Assembly: GCA_963695445.1 (NCBI GenBank)
Contig: CAVOGV010000023.1
Span: 1 to 64,000 of the forward strand
Reading direction: 5' to 3'
Length of the DNA: 64,000 bases
Origin: Thiohalocapsa sp963695445
GTDB lineage: Bacteria; Pseudomonadota; Gammaproteobacteria; Chromatiales; Chromatiaceae
Below the pieces are notes generated by a model. That model searched no databases. It was not told the DNA's origin and saw only the letters and a list, made by a program, of their open reading frames with translations. The position numbers and the translations under genes were made by a program. Within the stretch, counting starts at the first letter, position 1. The number at the start of each line of letters is the position of its first letter. Below, in pieces: positions 30,998-39,481 of the stretch.

Positions 30998-32296
30998 TCA
31001 AGCCGCGTTGCCGATCACGACCCGTAGGTCCGCTGCCGCATCGTCGCCGGTCAGGCGCAGGTCGTAGGTCTCCTGCAGAATCTTGAACACGTTCGGGCTG
31101 ATGAAGGCGGGCGGCTTCGGGCCGAGGGTGATGCCCTTGACGCCCAGGTGCAGCAGGGTCAGCAAGACCGCGACGGCCTTTTGCTCGAACCAACTGATGA
31201 CCAGCGTCAGCGGCAGGTCGTTGACGCTGCATTCGAAGGCCTCGGCCAGCGCGACGGCGACGGCGATGGCGCCATAGGCGTCGTTGCATTGGCCCATGTC
31301 CATGAGCCGGGGCAGGCCCAGGTGCTCGCCGTAGTCGTGCTCGCGGATGCGGAACTTGCCGCAGCCGAGTGTGAGGATGAACGAATCCGGCGGTGTGGCC
31401 TGCGCGTAGTCGGTGAAGTAGTTGCGGCCCTTCTCGGCACCGTCGCAACCGCCGATAACGAAGAAGCGGCTGATCTTGCCGGCCTTGACGGCGTCGACGA
31501 TGGTCTGCGCCTGGTCCAGCAGCACGGTTCGATGGAAGCCGACCGTGGAATGGCCGGTGACGCGATCCGCGCAAGGCTCGCACGCGCGCGCCGCGGCGAT
31601 CACCGGCGAGAAATCGCCGTCCGTGATGCGTTGGCCGTCCGGCACCGCCACCGCGTTGGTGGTGAACAGCCGGCCCTTGTAGCTCTCCGGCGGGATCAAC
31701 ACGCAATTGGTCGTGCCCACTACCGGGCCAGGAAAGGCGGCGAATTCCTTTTTCTGCTCCTGCCAGGCGCCGCCGTAGTGGCCCGCCAGGTTCGGATGTG
31801 CCTGGAACTTCGCGTACATGTGCGCGGGCAGCATCTCGCCGTGGGTATAGACGTTGATGTCGGTGCCCTCGACCTGCCGCAGCAGTTGCCACAGGTCCAT
31901 CAGATCGTGGCCGGTGACCAGGACACCCGGGCCGGCCTTGGTACCTTCGATCACCCGCGTCGGTGCCGGCTTGCCGAAGGTATCGACATGCCCCTGGTCG
32001 AGCATTCGCATCACGCGCAGGTTCATCTCGCCGCACGTCAGGCAGAGGCCGAGCAGGGTCTGCGTATCGAAGTTGACGTTTGTCATGGTCGCGAACAGGG
32101 CCTCTTCGATGAAGGCCGAGACCTCTTCGTCATGCTTGCCGAGACGCCGGGCGTGCGCGGCATAGGCGGCCATGCCCTTGAGGCCGTAGAGCAGGGTCTG
32201 CTGCAGCGATTCGATATCTTCGTCCTTGCCGCAGACCCCCGGGCTATTGACGCAGGCGGTTTCGCGAAAGGTCTGTTCACATTGGTTGCAGTGCAT
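30998..32296 (-). CDS. hcp: hydroxylamine reductase (hybrid cluster protein)
   Basis: Hcp carries a [4Fe-4S] (or [2Fe-2S]) cluster and the hybrid Fe-S-O cluster. It reduces hydroxylamine to ammonium in vitro and reduces nitric oxide in E. coli. The start at 32296 gives MHCNQCEQT with the N-terminal cysteines at 3, 6, 15 and 22, without the class II insertion. Hybrid-cluster ligands are visible in LGLCLTCGE, GGCDGAEKGR, TLGCGKFRI and MGQCNDAYGA. The 432-residue length is shorter than the 550-residue class I/II average, a form seen in some anaerobes. It diverges from the HAO-like gene across a region with two FNR-type palindromes. Confidence 0.93.
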   Translation of the reverse strand: MHCNQCEQTFRETACVNSPGVCGKDEDIESLQQTLLYGLKGMAAYAAHARRLGKHDEEVSAFIEEALFATMTNVNFDTQTLLGLCLTCGEMNLRVMRMLDQGHVDTFGKPAPTRVIEGTKAGPGVLVTGHDLMDLWQLLRQVEGTDINVYTHGEMLPAHMYAKFQAHPNLAGHYGGAWQEQKKEFAAFPGPVVGTTNCVLIPPESYKGRLFTTNAVAVPDGQRITDGDFSPVIAAARACEPCADRVTGHSTVGFHRTVLLDQAQTIVDAVKAGKISRFFVIGGCDGAEKGRNYFTDYAQATPPDSFILTLGCGKFRIREHDYGEHLGLPRLMDMGQCNDAYGAIAVAVALAEAFECSVNDLPLTLVISWFEQKAVAVLLTLLHLGVKGITLGPKPPAFISPNVFKILQETYDLRLTGDDAAADLRVVIGNAA

Positions 32297-32411
32297 GCTG
32301 GCCTCGATCGACGAACGGAAATGACATAGGGGACGGCACCCATCGAACACGCGGCTCGGCGTTGTTCTCGGCTGCCGACGCGCACTCTGCGGCCCCCTTC
32401 GATCGGCGGCC

Positions 32412-32425
32412 TTGACCTCGGTCAA
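32412..32425. promoter_or_regulatory. FNR/DNR-type operator, hcp side
   Basis: TTGACCTCGGTCAA is a perfect 5-4-5 palindrome differing from the FNR consensus TTGAT-N4-ATCAA only at the inner base of each half. Its centre is about 122 bases upstream of the hcp ATG. Confidence 0.6.
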
Positions 32426-32479
32426 GTGGCGTTTGCCGACATTGATCTAGCGCAATTCAACCTCGATCGCCGGATAACC

Positions 32480-32493
32480 TTGATGCGCATCAA
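32480..32493. promoter_or_regulatory. FNR/DNR box between hcp and hao
   Basis: TTGATGCGCATCAA matches the FNR consensus in all ten defined positions and is fully palindromic. It could serve either divergent gene; it lies about 190 bases from the hcp start and 220 from the cytochrome start. Confidence 0.8.
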
Positions 32494-32705
32494 GGCCGGT
32501 CAGCGACAGTCGCGACAGATTGCCGTGGTCGTGCCGCAAAAACCCGCGGATGCGCACTGCGACTCGCCGCCACAACCCAGCCGGCGGGGCCATCGATCGA
32601 CGGAGCGAAGACGATCGGCGGGGCGAACACGGCGGCACGATCATCCCGGCCACGACCGACACAACGCCGGGTACATGCTGAGCAACCAAACTGGAGGATT
32701 GCGAG

Positions 32706-34223
32706 ATGTCGAACTCGAGCCGAGGCCGAACGCTGGCTACCGCGGGCATCACGTCACTATCGACGCCGTTGGCCGCCCTATTGCTGTTATTTGCCGCCGA
32801 TGCCGGCGCGGTCCGCCCGGCCGGGCAACCCGGCGTCGACTGGGGCGCACCGGAGGGGCAGGAATGCGTGGAATGTCACATGAGCGAGAACCCCGGACTG
32901 TATCTGGAGTGGAATCATAGCCAGCACGGCCAGAACGGCGTCACCTGTCTCGATTGCCATCAGGCCGAGGAGAGCGACATCGACGCCTTCCGCCATGAGG
33001 AGCAGTTCATTTCCATCGTCGTCACGCCGAAGGACTGCTCCAAGTGCCACCAGACCGAGTTCGAGCAGATGGACGGCTCGCATCATGCGAAGGCCGGACA
33101 AATCCTTGGCTCGCTGGACAACCTGCTCGGCGAGGTCGTCGGCGGTCCCGCGGCAGTCAATGCCGGTTGCAAGCAGTGCCACGGCGGCGAGCTCGAATTC
33201 GTCGCCGAGGGCAAGAACAAGGGTCGCCCGACCCCCGGCACTTGGCCCAACACCGGCATCGGCCGCATCAACCCGGACGGCAGCCTCGGCTCTTGCACCG
33301 CCTGCCACGGCCGGCATCGCTTCAGCAAGGCGCAAGCCCGCACACCGGACACCTGCGGCAAGTGCCACGTCGGCCCCGACCATCCGCAGATCGAGGTCTA
33401 CAACGAGTCCAAGCACGGCATCATCTACCGCGCCATGGTCAATGAGATGAACCTTGATTCGGACAAGTGGGTCGCCGGCGTCGACTACTCGGCGGCACCG
33501 ACTTGCGCCACCTGCCATATGAGCGCGGCACCCAACGAGGCCCGTACCCATAACGTCGGCGAGCGCATCTCCTGGACCCTGAGGCCACCGATCTCGACCA
33601 AGATCAACCTGGTCAAGCTGGAAAACGGCGACGAGTTCGACGTGCCCGAGGGCAAGGACATCCCGGCCGTCGGCGACGCCGCCAAGGGCTCGACCGTGGT
33701 CGAGGTGCTGACCTGGAAGGATCGCCGCGGCAAGATGGAAGACGTCTGCTACGGCTGCCACGAGCAAAGCGTCATCGACGGCCACTACGAGCAGTTCGAC
33801 AACGTCGTGGACCTTTACAACGACAAGTTCGCCAAGCCCATCGCCGCCGTCATGGGTCAGCTTAAGGACAAGGGCTACATCACGCCGGCGCCGTTCGACG
33901 ACAAGATCGAATGGACCTGGTGGGAAATCTGGCATCACGAGGGACGTCGCGCCCGTCATGGCGCCTCCATGAGCGGCCCGGACTACACCTGGTGGAACGG
34001 CATCTACGACGTGGCGAAGCACACCTACTTCAAGTGGATACCGGAGCTGAAGGAAGTGGTGATAGAGAAAGATGGTAACGATGAGGTCGCCGTCGCGCTG
34101 TTGGAGGAATACTTCAAGCCCATCGAGGGCCACGACTGGTACTTCAACGGCATGAGCAAGGAACAGCTCGAGACCGTGCGCAAGGGCTTCGAGGCCCGTT
34201 ACGGAAAGGGCGCGCTGAAATAG
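32706..34223 (+). CDS. octaheme hydroxylamine-oxidoreductase-like cytochrome c
   Basis: This is a periplasmic multihaem enzyme of the HAO family, 505 residues with a signal peptide (about residues 1-35). Eight CxxCH sites start at residues 54, 81, 111, 155, 197, 217, 267 and 348, all in the first 352 residues, followed by the helical C-terminal region of HAO proteins. No C-terminal membrane anchor is present. In ammonia oxidisers HAO oxidises hydroxylamine; in Campylobacterota a related enzyme is proposed to reduce nitrite to hydroxylamine. Its place next to hcp and close to napDAGHBC favours the reductive role, which is inference. GGAGG precedes the ATG. Confidence 0.9.
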   Translation: MSNSSRGRTLATAGITSLSTPLAALLLLFAADAGAVRPAGQPGVDWGAPEGQECVECHMSENPGLYLEWNHSQHGQNGVTCLDCHQAEESDIDAFRHEEQFISIVVTPKDCSKCHQTEFEQMDGSHHAKAGQILGSLDNLLGEVVGGPAAVNAGCKQCHGGELEFVAEGKNKGRPTPGTWPNTGIGRINPDGSLGSCTACHGRHRFSKAQARTPDTCGKCHVGPDHPQIEVYNESKHGIIYRAMVNEMNLDSDKWVAGVDYSAAPTCATCHMSAAPNEARTHNVGERISWTLRPPISTKINLVKLENGDEFDVPEGKDIPAVGDAAKGSTVVEVLTWKDRRGKMEDVCYGCHEQSVIDGHYEQFDNVVDLYNDKFAKPIAAVMGQLKDKGYITPAPFDDKIEWTWWEIWHHEGRRARHGASMSGPDYTWWNGIYDVAKHTYFKWIPELKEVVIEKDGNDEVAVALLEEYFKPIEGHDWYFNGMSKEQLETVRKGFEARYGKGALK

Positions 34224-34320
34224 CAGCGGCAGCCCAACACGCCGCGACCCGGCAGCCGGTCCTGGTCGGACCGGTTGCCGTGGCGCGGCGCTCACCCAGC
34301 CTCCACACCGACAGCCGCCT

Positions 34321-34344
34321 GCCCGACCGATCGCTCAGTCGGGC
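34321..34344. terminator. hairpin between hao and the TPR gene
   Basis: GCCCGAC (34321-34327) and GTCGGGC (34338-34344) can pair around a 10-base loop. There is no T tract, so it may only attenuate transcription into the TPR gene. Confidence 0.35.
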
Positions 34345-34377
34345 CTCTGGCAGCAGTCGGCCAGATCGGACCACATC

Positions 34378-35026
34378 ATGCGCAAGACCATTGGCCTCAT
34401 CACGGCCATGACACTCGCCCTGCTCAGCATCGCGTTGGCCGCGGACGAGGCACCCGTCACCACCGCGACACTGATCAGCCAAGGGCGAACTGCAGCTACA
34501 GAACAACGATATCGACGGCGCGATCGCGACTCTGACGAGCGCGGTCGCCAACGAACCGGGCTCAAGCCTCGCCCGCACCCGTCTCGGCGGCGCCTATCTG
34601 CTCGGTCAGCGCTACGACGACGCGATCGACCAGTTTCAACAGGCCATCGGCCTGGACGCGGACAACGCGTCCGCCTTCATCGGCATGGGCATCGCCTATC
34701 TGCATTCCGACCGCCTCAGCGCCGCCAAGGCCGCGCTCGGCGAGGCGCGGCGGCTCGACCCGGACAAGGCCCCTCAAATCGACGACTTGATCAGTCGCAT
34801 CGATCAAGCGCTCGGGCGAGTCGCAATGAGCGCTGCTGGAGCGGCTTGCAGCGGCGCCGGATCGAGTCGTATTTCTGACGAATCGATGTCCGGTTGTGCG
34901 CCAACGCGCCGAGCGCCAAGGGCCTCGGGCCAAACCTGCGGACGAGCGCGGTACCGCGGCCCTCGGCCCTTCGCGTTGCGGTCGCTTCACGGGCGGGAAG
35001 GTCAGGTCAATGCTGCTGCGCGTTGA
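34378..35026 (+). CDS. exported TPR protein downstream of hao (frameshifted)
   Basis: The gene begins with a Sec signal peptide (MRKTIGLITAMTLALLSIALA, cleavage after ALAAD). After LISQG the frame is broken by one extra G in the GGG at 34483-34485. Correcting it gives ELQLQNNDIDGAIATLTSAV and then TPR helices (ARTRLGGAYLLGQRYDDAID, ASAFIGMGIAYLHSDRLSAA), with the end near 35026. The uncorrected frame stops at 34878. TPR proteins beside multihaem cytochromes often help maturation or complex assembly; that role is inferred from position only. The corrected end overlaps the narL stop by about 20 bases. Confidence 0.65.
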
Positions 35027-35660
35027 CCACCCAGACGGCGGCCTCGACGCGAGTCCTTAGGCGAAGCTTCTTGAGGATATGCTTGACGTGCACCTTGACG
35101 GTGCCGACGGCCAAATCCAGCTCGCGGGCGATGAGCTTATTGCTCCAGCCCTTGGCGATCAGCTCCACGATCTGCTGCTCACGCGGCGTCAGCCCGGCTT
35201 GATCCGGATGGCTTGGCCCAGGCGGCTCGCGCAGCGCGCGCATCAGCAATTCGGTCAGCTGCGGACTGATGACGAGCCGGCCGCGCATCGCATCGCGCAG
35301 CAGCGCCAGCATGTCCTCGGGCTCCATATCCTTGAGCAGGTAGCCGTCGGCTCCGCCGCGCAGCGCCGCGAGCACGTCGGACTCGGTATCGGACACGGTC
35401 AGCATGACGATGCGTGCATCCAGCACGTCGTCGGCGCGCAGCCGCCGCAGGGTCTCGATGCCGTCGATGCCCTTCATGTTCAGATCCAGCAGGATCAGGT
35501 CGGGCAGCAGGCGTCGCGCCAAGGCGACACCGGATTCACCGTCCGCCGCTTCGCCGACCAGCTGCAACGCCGGCTCCATGTCGAGCAGATCGCCGACACC
35601 CTTGCGAAACAGGGGATGATCGTCGATGACCAGCACGCGGGTATCGATGGCGTCGTTCAT
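35007..35660 (-). CDS. narL: nitrate/nitrite response regulator NarL type
   Basis: This 217-residue response regulator has a receiver domain (residues 1-125) and a LuxR/GerE HTH (about 150-212). The acidic pocket is VIDDH, the phosphoacceptor Asp is in LILLDLNMKG and the conserved Lys in YLLKDMEPED. The HTH shows LTPREQQIVELIAKGWSNK and a recognition helix ending in GTVKVHVKHIL, matching NarL/NarP. The start at 35660 is fixed by the receiver N-terminus; the frame is open far upstream inside narX. It follows narX by 19 bases and is presumably co-transcribed with it. Confidence 0.9.
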   Translation of the reverse strand: MNDAIDTRVLVIDDHPLFRKGVGDLLDMEPALQLVGEAADGESGVALARRLLPDLILLDLNMKGIDGIETLRRLRADDVLDARIVMLTVSDTESDVLAALRGGADGYLLKDMEPEDMLALLRDAMRGRLVISPQLTELLMRALREPPGPSHPDQAGLTPREQQIVELIAKGWSNKLIARELDLAVGTVKVHVKHILKKLRLRTRVEAAVWVVNAQQH

Positions 35661-35679
35661 GCGAGCTCCAGCATTGTCC

Positions 35680-37860
35680 CTACCCCTGCGAATGCGCCCG
35701 AACACGCGCCGCGTCCGGGATCGCATGGGATGGCGCATCGGCAATTGGCGCAATGCGATCGCCATCGCTCCGCGCAGTAAGCAATCGCGGCCGGAAGCGC
35801 AGCCGGACGGTTGTACCGACGTCGGGCTGGCTGTCAGTCTCGATGCTGCCGCCGAGGCTCTGCGCACGCTCGCGCATGATGGTGGTGCCATAGTGCGCAT
35901 GGTCAGCGGCCTGGTCATCGCGACCAGCGGCACAGCCCACGCCGTCGTCGGCGATGACGACCGTGGCGTCGCCGGCCTCGAACGCCAATGCGATCCGGCA
36001 GCGCGTTGCGCGTGCATGCCTGGCGACGTTCGATAGGGACTCGCGCACGATCTGCAACACATGCACCTCCTCGTTCGGCGACAACAGATCCGCGGGCATG
36101 CGGTCGTCCAGTTCGATGCTCAGATGACTGCGCGCTTGGAATTCCTCCGCCGTCGCAATCAGCGCGCTGCCCAGCCCGGTACCATCCATCTTCAGCCTGA
36201 ACGTCGTCAAGAGCTCGCGCAGTTGCCGATAGGCGCTGCTGATTCCGGTGCGGATTTCAGTCACGATCTCCTCAGGTGTCGCCGGCGCTCTACGCCGGCC
36301 GTTGGCTAGCGCATTGCCGTTCCTGGTCCGCGACGCGCCACTCACTCCAGCCGCCGCGTCCCCGCCCCGATCTTGGCTCGCGTCGGCACGCTTCAGCGCC
36401 GCCTCGAGACGCGTTATCTGTATCTTGAGATAGGACAGCGACTGCGCCAGGGAGTCGTGTAGCTCGCGCGCCAAGATGCTGCGCTCCTCGTGCAACACCA
36501 ATCGCCGCCCCTCGCGCATGCGGCTGCGCAAGTCCAGCACGGTCGCCACATGCCCCGCCAGGGATTGCAACAACGGACGTTGCCAGGATTCGAGCCGCTG
36601 CCCTGCGCCAACCGCAACGCGCAAGAGACCAAAGCTACGCCCCTGGTCACCGACTGGGAAATCGAAGACCTGCTGACCGAATTCGGGACCGCGGGCCTCC
36701 GGGATACCAAACTCCAGCGCGGCGGCAGCGACCCCGGCGTTCGCGCCTGAGCACAACCGGCACACCGTCTGGCGCAAGTCCGGCCGCGTGCGATGACTGA
36801 GCGCCGACGGCTCGACCAGCCCCGTCGCGCGTTCCCCGCCCGGAGCGATTGCCGTTGTCCCGCCAGCGGCGCTGTCCGTGCCGGTGGCGATGCAGCGCCC
36901 TTCCCCGACGCCCTGTCCCTCACGCAGACACAGGGCGACCCCGGCCAGATGCAACTGCGAACACACGTCCTCCAGCACCCGCCGCAACACCACCTCCGAC
37001 AGCGGCGACTCATCCAGGGTGCGACTGGTGCGATAGAGGAGCTCCAGCGAATGGTTGGTCCGCTCCAGATCGCGGGTCTTTTCCGCGACGCGCTCTTCCA
37101 GTTCGTTGTAGATCTGCAGCAGACCCTCCGCCATCAGGTTCATGGCCGAGCCGAGTCGTCCGAGTTCGTCCGCGCCGGCGAAGCGCGTCCTTGCCGAGAA
37201 ATCCCCGGTGCGAGCGCGATCAGCACAGCGCAGCAGTTCACCGAGTGGCGCAACCACACGCCGCTGCACCACCACAAGTGTCACTACGACGATCGCCAAT
37301 GTCAGCACCAGTGCGACGGTCTGAATCCAGCGCAGCAATTCGATGTGCTGCTCCGCGCGCTCCTCCAACACGCGGACCAGGCTGTGTATATCGTCGACGA
37401 AGTCATCCACCCGATCGAGATAGTCGGCACGGCCGACCTCCGCGGCAGTGGCATCTGACCCGGCGTCGACAAACTGCGTGACCGCACGCCGCATCTCGTC
37501 TACCCAACGCCAGCGCACGCGTTCGTAGGCGAGCCGCACCGGGTCGTTGGCGGCCGGCGGCAGCGCATCGGTCAGCCGGTGGCTAGTCAGACGTTGCTCG
37601 TACTCGCCGGCCAAGCGGCCCGCCCGGAGCTGACGCTCCGCCAAAGACAACCTGTCATCGGCCAATGCGACACCCACCCGATAGGACTGCATGCGCAGCG
37701 TGCCGGACTGATTCACCGCGGTCGCCATACCGCGATTGATCTGCGCAATGACCATGGAACTGACCATGCCGGTGACTGCAAGCCCCACAACGGCAGCCAT
37801 CAGCAGCCCGACAACGACAACGATGGAGCGGCGGTTTGGACGATTGGCTTGATGAGTCAT
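35680..37860 (-). CDS. narX: nitrate/nitrite sensor histidine kinase NarX type
   Basis: This membrane sensor senses nitrate or nitrite in the periplasm. The first membrane segment spans about residues 12-34. Next comes the P-box-like sequence AVNQSGTLRMQSYRVG, the nitrate-binding motif of NarX/NarQ. A second membrane segment lies near residue 185, followed by HAMP, a GAF-like Cys-containing region, and a HisKA_3 dimerisation helix with the phospho-His in RELHDSLAQSLSYL. The C-terminal ATPase domain carries the N box ESLSNVARHA and DDGVGC. An inserted Ala/Gly-rich stretch lies between the dimerisation helix and the ATPase domain. ATG 37860 is chosen; a GTG at 37899 is the alternative. Confidence 0.9.
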   Translation of the reverse strand: MTHQANRPNRRSIVVVVGLLMAAVVGLAVTGMVSSMVIAQINRGMATAVNQSGTLRMQSYRVGVALADDRLSLAERQLRAGRLAGEYEQRLTSHRLTDALPPAANDPVRLAYERVRWRWVDEMRRAVTQFVDAGSDATAAEVGRADYLDRVDDFVDDIHSLVRVLEERAEQHIELLRWIQTVALVLTLAIVVVTLVVVQRRVVAPLGELLRCADRARTGDFSARTRFAGADELGRLGSAMNLMAEGLLQIYNELEERVAEKTRDLERTNHSLELLYRTSRTLDESPLSEVVLRRVLEDVCSQLHLAGVALCLREGQGVGEGRCIATGTDSAAGGTTAIAPGGERATGLVEPSALSHRTRPDLRQTVCRLCSGANAGVAAAALEFGIPEARGPEFGQQVFDFPVGDQGRSFGLLRVAVGAGQRLESWQRPLLQSLAGHVATVLDLRSRMREGRRLVLHEERSILARELHDSLAQSLSYLKIQITRLEAALKRADASQDRGGDAAAGVSGASRTRNGNALANGRRRAPATPEEIVTEIRTGISSAYRQLRELLTTFRLKMDGTGLGSALIATAEEFQARSHLSIELDDRMPADLLSPNEEVHVLQIVRESLSNVARHARATRCRIALAFEAGDATVVIADDGVGCAAGRDDQAADHAHYGTTIMRERAQSLGGSIETDSQPDVGTTVRLRFRPRLLTARSDGDRIAPIADAPSHAIPDAARVRAHSQG

Positions 37861-38058
37861 GGCTGCGATTCCGGGATGAGGTGTCCGGGGTGCCGACACA
37901 AGACCCCCAGTATGCCGAAAACCAAAGCGACCGTTCGGCCCCTTCTAGACGCTCGCCTCTCGTCACTCGAACCTCATTCTAGATACCACCAATGAACGCA
38001 ACCTGGCCTCGTGTCGCGCGCAAATCCAGATCTGAGCCAGAAAAAAATTAAAAATCAG

Positions 38059-38070
38059 TCTATTAATAGA
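38059..38070. promoter_or_regulatory. AT-rich palindrome in the narX / regulator intergenic region
   Basis: TCTATTAATAGA is a perfect 12-base palindrome inside a strongly AT-rich block (38039-38071) in otherwise GC-rich DNA. It may be an operator, a UP-like element or part of a promoter. Confidence 0.4.
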
Positions 38071-38155
38071 TGCCACCGACTACCCCAAAGGTGGTATCCA
38101 AGAGCGTTTTACTCGGTCTTTCAAGCCCTTTCTTTTCCCCCGCGATGGCATAGGC

Positions 38156-38169
38156 TTGAGGTTAATCAA
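38156..38169. promoter_or_regulatory. FNR/DNR-type box upstream of the second Crp/Fnr gene
   Basis: TTGAGGTTAATCAA matches the FNR consensus at nine of ten defined positions. Its centre is 72 bases before the ATG at 38235. That is compatible with a site at about -41.5 and a short leader, and so with autoregulation or control by the hcp-linked regulator. Confidence 0.65.
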
Positions 38170-38234
38170 GTCCTTCATGCGCCTCCCTTGCGGCCTGAAG
38201 CAACGAAGATCCCCCGGCCTGTCATCGCCAACCC

Positions 38235-39014
38235 ATGAACGAGATCGACCGCGAACAGATCTGCTTGCCCCTGCTTGAGACCGCGCCAGGCTTTAACGCC
38301 ATGCCGGCCGAGGCACTGCGATGGGTAGCCGGCGGCTGCTATACCAGGGGAGCCTCGCGGGGGCAGGTACTGTGTGAGAAGGGGCAGAGCTTGACCGGGT
38401 TCTTCGTCCTCCTGAGCGGACGAATCAAGTTGTCGATTCTGTCCGCGGACGGGTCCGAACGGGTGCTGGAGATCGTATTACCAGGGCAGACCTTTGCCGA
38501 GGCCGCAGCCTTTCTCGATCAAGCCTGCCCGCTGCACGCGGAGGCCCTCTCCGACGCTCGGTTTGTGTTCGTCGAGATGGATCGGCTGCGCCAGGCCATC
38601 GCACGCTGGCCAGAGGTCGCGACGGTGATGCTGACCATCGTCGCCCAACGCACGCAAGCGCTGATCTCCGATCTGGAGGCCTGTTGCCTGCACTCCGCCG
38701 CGCAGCGCGTAGCCGGCCTGCTGCTCCGCGGTGCCGAAACCGACCCTCTGCGCCCGGACCGCGGCACCGTCACATTGCCGGCGGCAAAGACCGTGGTGGC
38801 ATCGCGACTGAATTTGACCGCCGAGACCTTCTCGCGGGAATTGCACGGTCTGGCCCATCGCGGGCTGATCGCGGTGCACCGCCGGGAGATCACGATCCCT
38901 TCACTGCGGGCGCTGCGTTCGCTGGCGGACCGCAACGATGCGCCGGCCCAGTCACGCACCAAATCGCCAGGGCGCTACAGCCCGGATAGCCGAGAGACCA
39001 GATCAACCAATTGA
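38235..39014 (+). CDS. Crp/Fnr family regulator of the nap operon (DNR-like)
   Basis: A 259-residue Crp/Fnr protein with a sensor beta-roll (GQVLCEKGQSLTGFFVLLSG), a long dimerisation helix and a winged helix. The recognition helix TAETFSRELHGL keeps E-x-x-S-R, expected to read TTGAT half sites. Cysteines at about 10, 35 and 47 do not match the FNR iron-sulfur spacing, so a DNR-like nitric oxide or redox sensor is more likely than FNR. The last about 30 residues are a charged tail beyond the usual end. It lies 123 bases before napD with an FNR box between them, and diverges from narX. Confidence 0.87.
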   Translation: MNEIDREQICLPLLETAPGFNAMPAEALRWVAGGCYTRGASRGQVLCEKGQSLTGFFVLLSGRIKLSILSADGSERVLEIVLPGQTFAEAAAFLDQACPLHAEALSDARFVFVEMDRLRQAIARWPEVATVMLTIVAQRTQALISDLEACCLHSAAQRVAGLLLRGAETDPLRPDRGTVTLPAAKTVVASRLNLTAETFSRELHGLAHRGLIAVHRREITIPSLRALRSLADRNDAPAQSRTKSPGRYSPDSRETRSTN

Positions 39015-39049
39015 CATCCATCAAGCAACAAGAAGGTCTTCCGGCATTC

Positions 39050-39063
39050 TTGATGCGTATCAA
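39050..39063. promoter_or_regulatory. FNR/DNR box upstream of napD
   Basis: TTGATGCGTATCAA matches the FNR consensus in all ten defined positions. Its centre is about 81 bases before the napD ATG. A class II site at -41.5 would put the transcription start near 39098 with a 40-base leader. Confidence 0.8.
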
Positions 39064-39137
39064 GAATGCCCTACCACCCCGAGGTTACCGTGCCGATACA
39101 GTTCCCACATGAATCACCACGACATCCGCCATTAACC

Positions 39138-39389
39138 ATGACAGGGAATATCTGCAGCTGCGTCGTCCACACCAAGGTCGCCCAAGGGACCGAGGTCGCC
39201 AAGCGCCTCAATGCGCTGCCCGGGGTCGAGGTCCATGCGGGTGCGGACCTGGACAAACTCGTGGTCACGGTCGAAGACACGGCCGAGCAGTTTGCAGCCG
39301 ACACCATCGGCACGCTCGACCAGGTGCCGGGCGTCATCAACGCGACGCTGATCTATCACTACGGCGGCGACGATATCGCAATCGATTGA
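39138..39389 (+). CDS. napD: NapA-specific chaperone NapD
   Basis: NapD binds the Tat signal of NapA and holds it back until the molybdenum cofactor is loaded. The 83-residue protein has the ferredoxin-like NapD fold, with the N-terminal CSCVVHTK segment and the GVEVHAGADLDKLVVTVE segment. The start at 39138 is the only one that fits the family; the frame is open 72 bases upstream. It is the first gene of napDAGHBC. Confidence 0.9.
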   Translation: MTGNICSCVVHTKVAQGTEVAKRLNALPGVEVHAGADLDKLVVTVEDTAEQFAADTIGTLDQVPGVINATLIYHYGGDDIAID

Positions 39390-39481
39390 TGATCGGAGCG
39401 GCGCAACCCGGGGATGCTACTCCCACCGCCGCTGCGCTCACACAGAACCAACATTCGATGCAGACTCTGGAGGAACACCCC

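Larger units (their letters stand above)
32297..32705. promoter_or_regulatory. divergent hcp / hao control region
   Basis: This 409-base stretch separates the divergent starts of hcp and the octaheme cytochrome gene. It contains two FNR/DNR-type palindromes (annotated separately) and a GGAGG ribosome site just before the cytochrome start. I found no gene inside it. Confidence 0.65.
37861..38234. promoter_or_regulatory. divergent narX / Crp-Fnr regulator control region
   Basis: This 374-base region between the narX start and the regulator at 38235 contains an AT-rich block (38039-38071) with a 12-base palindrome and an FNR-type box at 38156-38169, annotated separately. No gene is supported inside it. 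Confidence 0.6.
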
